From Pontibacter indicus (GTDB lineage Bacteria; Bacteroidota; Bacteroidia; Cytophagales; Hymenobacteraceae): 64,000 nucleotides of DNA. How positions within the stretch are numbered: position 1 is the stretch's first letter; the number at the start of each line of letters is the position of its first letter. The notes below the pieces were generated by a model. It did no database searches. It saw only the letters and a list, made by a program, of their open reading frames with translations, and was not told the DNA's origin. The translations under genes were made by a program, and so were the position numbers. Below are positions 18,833 through 26,709 of the stretch, one piece after another. The DNA lies in contig NZ_FTPP01000005.1 of NCBI RefSeq assembly GCF_900156345.1, positions 112,611-176,610 of the forward strand. The letters are read 5' to 3'.

Positions 18833-19783
18833 ATGGAAACAACGAACACCAAACCATACTACGCGGCAGGTATAGCAGCCTTCATGATCTGGGGCTTTAT
18901 TCCCTTCCCGCTCAAGGCGCTGGCAGACTACCCGAGCGGACAGATCTTGTTCTTCCGGGTGGCCTTGTCTGTTACCCTGCTCCTGCTCATCACGCTGGTC
19001 TTCCGGCGCAAAAACATGGTGCAAACCATCGCCCAGGTCAAAGCTTCCAAGCCGCGGGAGGCACGCCGCTTTCTGCTCTTCACTTTCTTGGGCGGCACGC
19101 TGCTCACCATCAACTGGCTCACGTTCATCTATGTCATCAACCACATCAACATCCAGACGGGCTCTTTCTCGTACCTGCTCTGCCCCATCCTGACGGCTAT
19201 GCTCGGATTCGCCCTGCTCAAGGAAGAGTTGCGGATGAACCAGTGGGTGGCCATTGGGCTGAGCGCGCTAAGCTGTGTGTTGATCGGGACAGGGGAGCTG
19301 ACGAGCCTGCTCTTTAGTCTGCTGATTGCGCTGAGCTACGCCTTTTACCTCATCACGCAGCGCCTGCTCAAGGTATACGACAAGATCGTGCTGCTCACGC
19401 TGCAACTATTGCTCGCTTTTGTGTTCATCGCCCCGTTTTACAGCCAGCTCAAGGGCAGCTCGGAGGTGGCGCTGGACGGGCATTTCTTTTTGATGACAGG
19501 TATACTGAGCGCTGTGTTTACGGTGCTGCCACTATTCCTCAACCTTTACGCCTTGAAAGAGCTCACTTCCGGCACCATCGGCATCCTGATGTACATCAAC
19601 CCGATCCTCAACTTTGTGGTGGCATTTGTGTATTTCAACGAGGAGACGACAGTAGTAAAAGTGGCGGCCTATGTGCTCATTTTTATCTCAGTGATCATCT
19701 ACAACATCAACCTGAAAGGTCGTAAGAAGACTGGCGCCGGGCTGGTGATCCCGCCAGTTGGTACCACGGCGGTAGGCAAGTGA
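18833..19783 (+). CDS. rarD: EamA family transporter, RarD type
   Basis: Inner-membrane drug/metabolite transporter of 316 residues with about ten hydrophobic segments in two five-helix halves. The opening YYAAGIAAFMIWGFIPFPLKAL and RVALSVTLLLLITLVFRR match RarD proteins, as does LTINWLTFIYVINH in the third helix region and LKELTSGTIGILMYINPILN near the end. RarD is linked to chloramphenicol sensitivity, but its substrate is not settled. It stands alone on the plus strand, divergent from murF-alr and convergent with the small lipoprotein gene, with which it shares a terminator. Confidence 0.85.
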   Translation: METTNTKPYYAAGIAAFMIWGFIPFPLKALADYPSGQILFFRVALSVTLLLLITLVFRRKNMVQTIAQVKASKPREARRFLLFTFLGGTLLTINWLTFIYVINHINIQTGSFSYLLCPILTAMLGFALLKEELRMNQWVAIGLSALSCVLIGTGELTSLLFSLLIALSYAFYLITQRLLKVYDKIVLLTLQLLLAFVFIAPFYSQLKGSSEVALDGHFFLMTGILSAVFTVLPLFLNLYALKELTSGTIGILMYINPILNFVVAFVYFNEETTVVKVAAYVLIFISVIIYNINLKGRKKTGAGLVIPPVGTTAVGK

Positions 19784-19797
19784 GCTATACCTGCCCA

Positions 19798-19845
19798 AAA
19801 CAAAGCGGCCATACCTGATTGTTTTCAGGTATGGCCGCTTTGTTT
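19798..19845. terminator. Bidirectional terminator between convergent genes
   Basis: Perfect 21-base stem: the left arm runs AAACAAAGCGG into CCATACCTGA, loop TTGTTT, and the right arm starts TCAGGTATGG. It is flanked by A and T runs and serves both the rarD gene and the lipoprotein gene. The inner part of the stem is a near-copy of the TATACCTG word. Confidence 0.92.
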
Positions 19846-19855
19846 AGAATGCCTG

Positions 19856-20218
19856 TTACTGCTCCCGGCTTCCGTCCGCTCCGCGGTTCGGCTGGGTCGT
19901 GATTTTAGGTCGCTGGTTGGGGTTTTCCTGCAGTTGTCTTTGCTTGTCGAGCTCTACCCTCTGGCGGGCCACCGTATCTACGTTAGAGGGCAGGTTGCCA
20001 AAGCGGTCGGCTTGCTCACCTGTTTCAGCCGTGTCGCCGATGGGGGCCGGGCGCGGTCTGGTCAGGTTTTGGGTGGACTCACTTTTGTTCGTGATGGCTT
20101 CGGCCGTGCTGGTGTCGTCTACCGGATCGGACTGAGGTCTTTCGCCGCAGCTGGTGCCCAGCACCGCCACCATGGCCAGCGCCAATCCGGTTATAAATAT
20201 ATCTTTCAGATTTTTCAT
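19856..20218 (-). CDS. Small hydrophilic lipoprotein, function unknown
   Basis: About 120 residues from the ATG at 20218 (MKNLKDIFITGLALAMVAVL), giving a signal peptide with lipobox LGTSC. An upstream in-frame ATG ten codons earlier is less suitable because it lengthens the n-region. The mature part is short, polar and low in complexity, rich in Thr, Ser, Gln and Arg (SESTQNLTRPRPAP, QLQENPNQRP), with no recognised domain. It is transcribed toward the shared terminator at 19798. Probably a periplasm-facing or surface lipoprotein; no role can be assigned. Confidence 0.7.
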   Translation of the reverse strand: MKNLKDIFITGLALAMVAVLGTSCGERPQSDPVDDTSTAEAITNKSESTQNLTRPRPAPIGDTAETGEQADRFGNLPSNVDTVARQRVELDKQRQLQENPNQRPKITTQPNRGADGSREQ

Positions 20219-20331
20219 GGTCGTTTTTAAATGGTTAATCAACTCCATTTTCTAACGTCCATCTTTGCTATTAGGTTGTAAAACAGCTATTGATGCCTTT
20301 CGGAGCACTCGGTGGCAGCCGCCATACCTTG

Positions 20332-22953
20332 CTAAAATCCAAATCCGAACCGAAGCCCGGTATGTACCTTTTGCCGCTCCTGGAACGAGGTGAAGAAATC
20401 GACGCGCAGCACTTTGAAGATGTGCTCTATCCCCAGCCCCAGCTCCAGGTAGTTCTCCGACTCGCGCGTGTTGAGGTAGTGCAGGCTCACTACCTCCTGC
20501 CATTTGAGCTTGCGAAAGAGCGGGATTTTGTTGAACAAGAAGCCATTGAAGTGATGCTCGAAGTGCCCTTCCAGGTAGCGGCTGCTGGTGCTATATCTGT
20601 AGTAGTCGAGGAGCTGGAAGCCGGTGTACACACCCGCGAAAACAGTGCGGTTGCCGTTGAAATGGCGGTAGTCCATCAGGCGCATGTTCTCTTTGCCCCA
20701 AAAAGTACCCGCCGTAAAGCTGTACTCACTGCTACCCAGCAAACCCAGACTGAAGTCGTCGGAGATGCGCAGCGCCAGAGTCGTGTACTTCACGTCGCCA
20801 CCCAGCGCCTTGATGCCGCCCCGGTAACCCAACGAAAAAGTAGGCCAGCGCGAGCCGATGTTGATCTTGCGGTCGGGCCGCGAGATGTAGTTCATGCCCG
20901 GCCGGAAAGCCACCGTAATGTTAGCCGTCAGGGCCTGGTGCGGATCAAAAGAAGCATCGGTCAGTTCGGCGTTTTCGGGCACATTGGAAGTAAAACCGCC
21001 GCTGCTGCTTTCCCGGAAGGTATAGTCGGTGGAATTCTCCAGCGGCATGCGGTGGCTGTAGTCCAGCGAGGTGAGGATCGTGACGCCATTGAGGACCTCC
21101 GAGCGATAGTTGATGCGGCCATAGTCGCGCTGGTAGAGCTTGAGGTAGTTGCGCTCCAGCAGCAAGGTATAGACCGTGTTGGCAAAGGGCGAGATGGGGT
21201 TGGTGGAATTGATCTGGTCCACAAAACGGCCGCCCTCCACCGAAATATTGCTCCGCTTGATGGGGTCGTAGGTATAGTTCAAGCGCAGTTTGGCATTGAG
21301 CTTCTCGTTGGCGAGGCCGTAGCGGATGGTCGGCTCTATCTCGTAGCGCCGGCGGTCCTCGAAATCCTGCCGGTACTCCATGCCCACATTCAGCACAGTG
21401 CCCTCCACCGTATTGAATTGCAGCACGCTCGGCCCGCCCGTCAGACTCAGCAGCGGGTCTATGCGGAAATGGCGGCGCTCATAAGTGTTGTTGTAGGTAT
21501 AGCCGCGCGCAAAAAAGCTGCCAAAGGTCGGCTTGTTCCGGATCCGGTCCACGGAGTCCTTGTATACCCGCGACTCGCGGATTTCCTCCAGGCTATCTTT
21601 GCGCTCGTAGTCCAAAACCTCCTCCTGCGTCAGCGGCACAGGACGTATCTCAGCCCAGTAAGCCGAGTCGCGGGTGTTGGCCTCTTTCTCTACGACCAGT
21701 ACCTCGCGGCTGAAAAGCTTCTCGTCGTGGATGGCGGGGTGCTCTTCGGGTGTGGCGGCTACAGGTTCAATTACACGAGCGCGCTGTCGTCGGGTGGGCT
21801 TCACTTCTACGGCCGCCGCGCTTTCCACCACTTCGGGTTCCGGCTCCACCACCGTAGGCGGACGGCTGTAGGCGGGCTGCACCTTATACCTGGAGTATAC
21901 CCCCATGGCATAGCCCCCGCCCTTAAAGCCCAGCCCCGACGCCTCAAAGGTGAAGCGCTGCGACACCGGCATCCATACCTGGTCCTGCACCGGCGCGTAT
22001 ACCTGCCGCACCCGGATAAAGTCGACAAAGTCTATACCTGCGTTTTTGGTGAGCGTGAGGTCGGTGCTGTGCAGGCGCCACGAGCCATCCACGATATAGA
22101 TACTGCCCTGAAAGACCGGGTCGTTCTTCCGCCTGGGTATGACTTTGATCTTGTTGATGGTGCGGCCGTTTTCCTCGAAGGTGCCCTGGTACTCGTAGCG
22201 GTAGAAAAAGAGGGCATTGTTAGCCAGCGGCGACACGAAGCCCCGCTCACTCAGCCCTTCCACCCTGAGCAGGTTATCATAGAAGCTGATGTTCATCTCA
22301 GAGGCCTGGTTGAAGCTGAAGCCCTGTTTCTTGCCGCTCACTTTGGAGGAGATCACCCGCTCGCTCACCTTGTTCGGCTTTTTGAAATGCAGCTCCGACA
22401 CTGATTCCGACAGGTATACGATGCCTGTGTCCACATCCACCACGCGCACCCCCAGTACCTTGCCCGGCACCTTATCCATGCGGGCCACGCCTTTCATGTA
22501 CACGCGGGCGCTCCAGGCATTTACTTCGTCGCGGTGGTACTTGCGCAGCCGGATGGCATTGCGCATGATGGCGTAGGCCGGGTCTTCGTCGGCCGCTTTT
22601 ACCACCACTTCTTTTAGGTTGAGCACCTCCGGCAGCAGCTGCACGTTGAGTTCCTGCGTCCCTTCCCCGATCGTCACAGTCTCAACACGGGCCCGGTAGC
22701 CTACATACTTGAACTCTAAGGTATAGGTGCCGGCCGGCAGTTGCAGCTGGAAATTGCCCTGGTCGTTGGAGGCGGTGCCGCTGGCGGTTTCTTTGATGTA
22801 AATGCTGGCAAAGGGCAGGCCCTGGTTGTTTTCGTCGGTGATGCGCCCGCGCAAGGTGCCCGCCAGGGTTATGGCCGGCAACAGGTATAGCAGGAAAAGC
22901 AGCAAAGCAGGGCGCATGTGCAACAGGCTCTTATGGTAAATGTTGAGTTTCAC
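20332..22953 (-). CDS. DUF5686 family outer-membrane protein with carboxypeptidase-like regulatory domain
   Basis: Protein of 873 residues (861 if the ATG at 22917, MRPALLLFLLYLL, is used). Signal peptide ends near LAG. Next is a CarboxypepD_reg-like domain (LRGRITDENNQGLPFASIYIK, FKYVGYRARVETV) to about residue 125, then the DUF5686 region (VVVKAADEDPAYAIMRNAI, GSIYIVDGSWRLHSTDLTLT) and a C-terminal beta-barrel ending in GFGF. The family is widespread in Bacteroidetes, believed to be outer-membrane located, and its function is not established. It is monocistronic. The opposite strand carries a 704-codon open frame that is a coding shadow. Confidence 0.88.
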   Translation of the reverse strand: MKLNIYHKSLLHMRPALLLFLLYLLPAITLAGTLRGRITDENNQGLPFASIYIKETASGTASNDQGNFQLQLPAGTYTLEFKYVGYRARVETVTIGEGTQELNVQLLPEVLNLKEVVVKAADEDPAYAIMRNAIRLRKYHRDEVNAWSARVYMKGVARMDKVPGKVLGVRVVDVDTGIVYLSESVSELHFKKPNKVSERVISSKVSGKKQGFSFNQASEMNISFYDNLLRVEGLSERGFVSPLANNALFFYRYEYQGTFEENGRTINKIKVIPRRKNDPVFQGSIYIVDGSWRLHSTDLTLTKNAGIDFVDFIRVRQVYAPVQDQVWMPVSQRFTFEASGLGFKGGGYAMGVYSRYKVQPAYSRPPTVVEPEPEVVESAAAVEVKPTRRQRARVIEPVAATPEEHPAIHDEKLFSREVLVVEKEANTRDSAYWAEIRPVPLTQEEVLDYERKDSLEEIRESRVYKDSVDRIRNKPTFGSFFARGYTYNNTYERRHFRIDPLLSLTGGPSVLQFNTVEGTVLNVGMEYRQDFEDRRRYEIEPTIRYGLANEKLNAKLRLNYTYDPIKRSNISVEGGRFVDQINSTNPISPFANTVYTLLLERNYLKLYQRDYGRINYRSEVLNGVTILTSLDYSHRMPLENSTDYTFRESSSGGFTSNVPENAELTDASFDPHQALTANITVAFRPGMNYISRPDRKINIGSRWPTFSLGYRGGIKALGGDVKYTTLALRISDDFSLGLLGSSEYSFTAGTFWGKENMRLMDYRHFNGNRTVFAGVYTGFQLLDYYRYSTSSRYLEGHFEHHFNGFLFNKIPLFRKLKWQEVVSLHYLNTRESENYLELGLGIEHIFKVLRVDFFTSFQERQKVHTGLRFGFGF

Positions 22954-23027
22954 AATTTATGAACTAACGACAAAACCCGCCCAACGTGTTTAGCTTTTTT
23001 GGAATTTAAGCTTGCCCAACCATCTCG

Positions 23028-23909
23028 CTATACCTTCGGCAGTGCGGCTTCGCGGTCCCTGGCCTCACGTTTGGTCAGTTTGTTTTTGTAGCGCACGTTC
23101 AGCACCACACCCACCAGCACCAGGCCCATACCCACATAAGTGGCCAGCTCAAAGTGCTCATCGAACAGAATAAAGCCCAGCGCAAGCGCGTAGATAATGC
23201 CGATGTAGTTGAGGTTGGCCACTTTGGAAATCTCCTCGGCCTGGTACGACATGGTCATGTAGTACTGTCCCAACTGCGTGAACAGGCCCACCAGCAGCAG
23301 AATAGCCCAGTCCCACCCCTCGGGCTGCACCCAGTTAAAGGCAGAGTAGATGCCCGCGATCGGGAGCGCTACCAGCGGAAAGTAAAAGACGATGACGAGC
23401 GGGTGCTCCCGGGTGTTGAGGCGCCGGATAGAACTGTAGGCAAGTCCCGAGAAGAGGGCGCTGCCTACGCCCATCCAAACGTAAAGTGAATTGGCTGTGG
23501 CGTCGAGCCCCTCGATGACGATGATGCCCGCAAAGGAAATGGCAAAAAACACCCATTGCCAGGGTTTTACCTTCTCCTTTACCAGGAACACACCCAAAAT
23601 AGTCGTGAAGATCGGCGAAAGGTACTGGATGGTGGCGGCTGTGGCCAGTGGCAGGTTCTGCAGGGTATTGAAAAAGAGCACGAGTGCCGTGGAGCCCGTC
23701 AGGCCGCGCATGATCAGCAGCCCCCGGTTGTTGCCCCACACACTCACCTGCTGCCGTCTGAGCGCGACATAGCTGATCACCAGCGATATAGCCGAGCGAA
23801 ATAAAATCACCTCCATGGCAGGTATATGCGGCACCAGCTTCACGCACACATTCATGAGCGCGAAAAACAGTGTGGACAGCAGCATGTACCTGACTCCTTT
23901 TGAGAACAT
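23028..23909 (-). CDS. DMT superfamily transporter (EamA domains)
   Basis: Inner-membrane transporter of 293 residues from the ATG at 23909 (MFSKGVRYMLLSTLFFALMN). The frame is open 38 codons further upstream, but that extension is polar, low-complexity and intergenic in character. About ten hydrophobic helices in two EamA repeats; typical sequences are FFALMNVCVKLVPH, RGLTGSTALVLFFNTLQNLPL and ATIQYLSPIFTTILGVFLVKEK. The tail is basic (KREARDREAALPKV). Substrate unknown. It is only distantly related to the RarD-type protein at 18833. It stands alone between DUF5686 and recX. Confidence 0.85.
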   Translation of the reverse strand: MFSKGVRYMLLSTLFFALMNVCVKLVPHIPAMEVILFRSAISLVISYVALRRQQVSVWGNNRGLLIMRGLTGSTALVLFFNTLQNLPLATAATIQYLSPIFTTILGVFLVKEKVKPWQWVFFAISFAGIIVIEGLDATANSLYVWMGVGSALFSGLAYSSIRRLNTREHPLVIVFYFPLVALPIAGIYSAFNWVQPEGWDWAILLLVGLFTQLGQYYMTMSYQAEEISKVANLNYIGIIYALALGFILFDEHFELATYVGMGLVLVGVVLNVRYKNKLTKREARDREAALPKV

Positions 23910-24069
23910 ACCTGTATTAGTTTTGCAGCCACAAAGGTGCGTCGAATTCAGATTAGTTGTGTGTTTAAATTGTTGGATTGGTAAATTGTTGTTTGTTGCT
24001 TGCTGAATGTTGAAAACCCGCAACTCTTAAGCGCCTGCACTTGTTTTAAACAGGAGCAAAACGAACGAT

Positions 24070-24549
24070 TTGGAACAGAAGAAGAAACAGAAGACCTATA
24101 CCCCGAAAGAGGCCCTGATCAAGGCGGCCGCTTACTGCGCCTACCAGGAGCGCACGCAGCAGGAAGTACGCACCAAGCTCTATACCTATGGTCTGGAGCC
24201 GGATGATGTGGAGGAGATCATTGTGCGGCTGGGGCAGGAGAAAATGCTGGATGAAGAACGCTACGCGCAGGCGTACGTGCGCGGCAAATACGGACTCAAG
24301 AAATGGGGCCGCCGCAAGATCGTGCAGGGCCTCAAAGCCAAAGGCATCTCGGACTACTGCATTAAACAGGGCCTGAAGGAGATCGACTACGATGTGTATG
24401 AGGAGAATCTGCAGCAACTCCTTGAGAAAAAGAACGCCACCGAAAAAGAAAAGAACCCCTTTGCCCGCCGCCAGAAACTCAGCTATTACCTCCTGAGCAA
24501 AGGCTACGAAAGCGATTTGGTGCAGGAAGCGTTGAAAAAATTGGAATAA
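24070..24549 (+). CDS. recX: RecX family regulatory protein (TTG start)
   Basis: Modulator of RecA filaments, 159 residues. Three-helix RecX repeats are visible: ALIKAAAYCAYQERTQQEVRTKL, then EIIVRLGQEKMLDEERYAQAYVRGK and GRRKIVQGLKAKGISDYCIKQGL, with another repeat toward the C-terminus (RQKLSYYLLSKGYESDLV). No ATG exists before the first repeat, so a TTG at 24070 is used; AGGAG lies 13 bases upstream. recA is not nearby, which is common in this phylum. The gene is monocistronic. Confidence 0.85.
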   Translation: MEQKKKQKTYTPKEALIKAAAYCAYQERTQQEVRTKLYTYGLEPDDVEEIIVRLGQEKMLDEERYAQAYVRGKYGLKKWGRRKIVQGLKAKGISDYCIKQGLKEIDYDVYEENLQQLLEKKNATEKEKNPFARRQKLSYYLLSKGYESDLVQEALKKLE

Positions 24550-24748
24550 ATTCCTGCCTCACTATCCTGCAATAACAAGAAACCGCTACAGTAGTAAACT
24601 GTAATTTTATGTTTTAATGGTCTGACCACACAGGTATACCATGGAGACTTGGGTTGCAGCACACTTTTTAAAGCGAAATATCACACGAAAATAAACTTAG
24701 CATGATCATGAGCACCTGCTATTCATTGGAGGTCTTGGAGGAGCAGAA

Positions 24749-24946
24749 TTGATACTTATCCTATTTTTCCTGGGTATACCTGCCCTCTTGTGGCTATGGG
24801 CCTTAGTCGATCTGCTGACAAGCGAATTTGAAGACAGCATCAACAAGCTGATCTGGGTTTTGGTAATTGTTTTCCTACCCGTTTTAGGAGCCATCCTGTA
24901 TCTGCTGATAGGCAGAAAGCAAAAAACTAGCGCACTCACCCGGTAG
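24749..24946 (+). CDS. Small PLDc_N-like membrane protein (TTG start)
   Basis: 65-residue protein with two transmembrane helices (LILFFLGIPALLWLWALVDLL and LIWVLVIVFLPVLGAILYLL) followed by IGRKQK. This matches the short stand-alone phospholipase D N-terminal (PLDc_N) family, membrane proteins without a catalytic domain and without a known function. The start is TTG at 24749, preceded by GGAGGAG at about seven bases, a strong ribosome binding site. No partner gene is evident. Confidence 0.7.
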   Translation: MILILFFLGIPALLWLWALVDLLTSEFEDSINKLIWVLVIVFLPVLGAILYLLIGRKQKTSALTR

Positions 24947-25062
24947 TAGACGACTCAATCACAACAAAATTGGGTGCTGTGTCTCAGCCCGCCGGATGTC
25001 TTATACCTGCGGGACGGTAAAGCTACATTTCAGCCTTTCTGCAACCATACCTCTTATTCCAA

Positions 25063-25707
25063 CTATCGTTTCTTCGGCATTTCCGGATTTTGGATACGAT
25101 GCTGCGGCACCAGCACCACTTTGCGACCGGTAATTTCCTCCAGCATTGGCTTGAGCACTTTTTCGGCGTTCACCTTCGTCTGCTGGAGTATGCCGGAGTT
25201 GATGGCAGCCTCTTTCACATTGGCCTCGGCATAGCGGTAGCTTTCCTGTACCAGGTCGGCATCCTGGAAGTAGGTGTTCTCTTTTGAAAAAACCTTAGAC
25301 TTGTTGTGGTCGATCTTGTAGTAGCAGACCTCCGGCTCCGGTAAGCTGATCTGCACCAGCGAGTCGCCCTGAAAGTGGATGTCCTGCTCGGTCAGTTTCG
25401 TGAAGTCCACGCAGCCCACGGCCTCGCCTGTCACAATCAGCATCACCTTGGAGTTGGGTATCCAACGCGACACTTCTTTTTCGTATTCCACCACATCCTT
25501 AAAGTTAAACCGCACCAGTTCCATACGCCCCAGTTCTTCCACAGTGGTCAGGATGGTGTTGTGGTTCACGATCACTTCCGGCTGCTTGTCATCTGCACCG
25601 AAAAAGGAATCGTTTACGTGACGCCAGACGTACCAACCCACTAAGAATAGCAGGATGAAGGGCAGCAGACGGAAAAGGGATCGGATGAGGGGCATGAGAA
25701 AATACAT
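25063..25707 (-). CDS. DUF4230 domain-containing membrane-anchored protein
   Basis: 214 residues with one N-terminal transmembrane anchor (LIRSLFRLLPFILLFLVGW), then a periplasmic domain with the DUF4230 pattern: NTILTTVEELGRMELVRFNF, YEKEVSRWIPNSKVMLIVTGEA, VGCVDFTKL, VQISLPEPEVCYYKID and a C-terminal helical segment KVLKPMLEEITGRKVVL. Function unknown. The ATG at 25695 (MPLIRSL) is an alternative start. It follows the PLP-enzyme gene in orientation but is separated from it by the latter's direction of transcription toward it, with about 55 bases between them. Confidence 0.85.
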   Translation of the reverse strand: MYFLMPLIRSLFRLLPFILLFLVGWYVWRHVNDSFFGADDKQPEVIVNHNTILTTVEELGRMELVRFNFKDVVEYEKEVSRWIPNSKVMLIVTGEAVGCVDFTKLTEQDIHFQGDSLVQISLPEPEVCYYKIDHNKSKVFSKENTYFQDADLVQESYRYAEANVKEAAINSGILQQTKVNAEKVLKPMLEEITGRKVVLVPQHRIQNPEMPKKR

Positions 25708-25764
25708 GTCGGTTGTAGCTTACATTTGTCTACACAGCAATTATGGTGCTAAAGTTCAAATACG

Positions 25765-26664
25765 CTACAGCGCTATACCCAGCCGCTCCTGAAAACCGGC
25801 ATTGCCCTGCAGCCCGCCGGTATGCACCGCCACAATGCGACTGCCTTTCGGAAAATAGCCACTCCGGATGAGATCAACCAGACCGTAAAACATCTTGCCG
25901 GTGTAAACAGGCTCCAATGGCAACTGGTGTTCCTGCTGAAAAGAGCGTATGAAGTCCAGTAACTCCGGCTTTATTTTGGCATAGCCGCCGAAGTGGTAAT
26001 CCGTAATCAAATGCCAGTTGTCGTAGCGTCCGCCGTTATACCTGTGGATGAGCTGCTCTATCTCCTCTTTCAGAAATTCGCCTCCCTTCAAAGCCGGAAA
26101 GCCCAGCACCTGTTTATTTCCTTCAAGCCCAGCAATGATCCCGGCCAAAGTACCACCCGTGCCGCTCGCGCAGCAGATGTAATCGTAGTCGATCGGGATG
26201 TCCGTCACAATCTCCGTGCAGCCTTTCACGGCCAGCGCATTCGTGCCGCCTTCCGGTATGATATAGGGATTTCGGAACTGCTCAGCCAGTTGCGCCAGGT
26301 ATACGGGTTCAGACTTTTGCCGGTAGGCTTCCCGGGAGATGTAGTGCAGCGCCATACCTGCCGACGTGGCAAAGCGGAGGGTAGGGTTGAGCGGCAGGTG
26401 CTCCTCTCCCCGGATGATGCCGATGGTTTTGAAGCTGAACTCCTGCCCTGCCGCCGCTACCGCCGCAATGTGGTTGGAGTAAGCTCCGCCAAAAGTCAGC
26501 AACGTATCATGCTGCAGCCGCTTTGCCTCCTGCAGGTTATACTTGAGTTTGCGCCACTTATTGCCTGAAATGGTGGGGTGCAGCAAATCCTCGCGCTTCA
26601 CCCAAAGCGCTATACCTCGGTCTTCCCATAACTTGCTGTGTAGCTGTTGCAGCGGTGTTTCCAT
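25765..26664 (-). CDS. ACC deaminase / D-cysteine desulfhydrase family PLP enzyme
   Basis: Fold-type II PLP enzyme of 299 residues. GNKWRKLKYNL near residue 34 carries the PLP lysine motif; TFGGAYSNHIAAVAAAG binds the cofactor phosphate region; PEGGTNALAVKGC and CCASGTGGTLAGI are further conserved segments, and the C-terminus contains VAVHTGGLQG. Family members deaminate 1-aminocyclopropane-1-carboxylate or release sulfide from D-cysteine; sequence reading alone does not separate them, although bacterial proteins of this short type are more often desulfhydrases or of unknown substrate. It begins about 45 bases downstream of the YfhO gene on the same strand, with a terminator between. Confidence 0.85.
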   Translation of the reverse strand: METPLQQLHSKLWEDRGIALWVKREDLLHPTISGNKWRKLKYNLQEAKRLQHDTLLTFGGAYSNHIAAVAAAGQEFSFKTIGIIRGEEHLPLNPTLRFATSAGMALHYISREAYRQKSEPVYLAQLAEQFRNPYIIPEGGTNALAVKGCTEIVTDIPIDYDYICCASGTGGTLAGIIAGLEGNKQVLGFPALKGGEFLKEEIEQLIHRYNGGRYDNWHLITDYHFGGYAKIKPELLDFIRSFQQEHQLPLEPVYTGKMFYGLVDLIRSGYFPKGSRIVAVHTGGLQGNAGFQERLGIAL

Positions 26665-26677
26665 ACGCTCTAAAACA

Positions 26678-26706
26678 AAGGCCCCGATCTCTCAAACCGG
26701 GGCCTT
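26678..26706 (-). terminator. Rho-independent terminator after the yfhO-like gene
   Basis: Arms AAGGCCCCG and CGGGGCCTT with a 10-12 base loop; on the minus strand it is followed by TGTTTTA. It separates the YfhO gene from the PLP-enzyme gene. Confidence 0.8.
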
Positions 26707-26709
26707 CAC

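Noticed and set aside
20290..22404. 704-codon open frame on the plus strand
   Set aside because: It lies antisense to the DUF5686 gene, translates to Val/His/Arg-rich sequence without domains, and is explained by the GC-rich codon use of the real gene.
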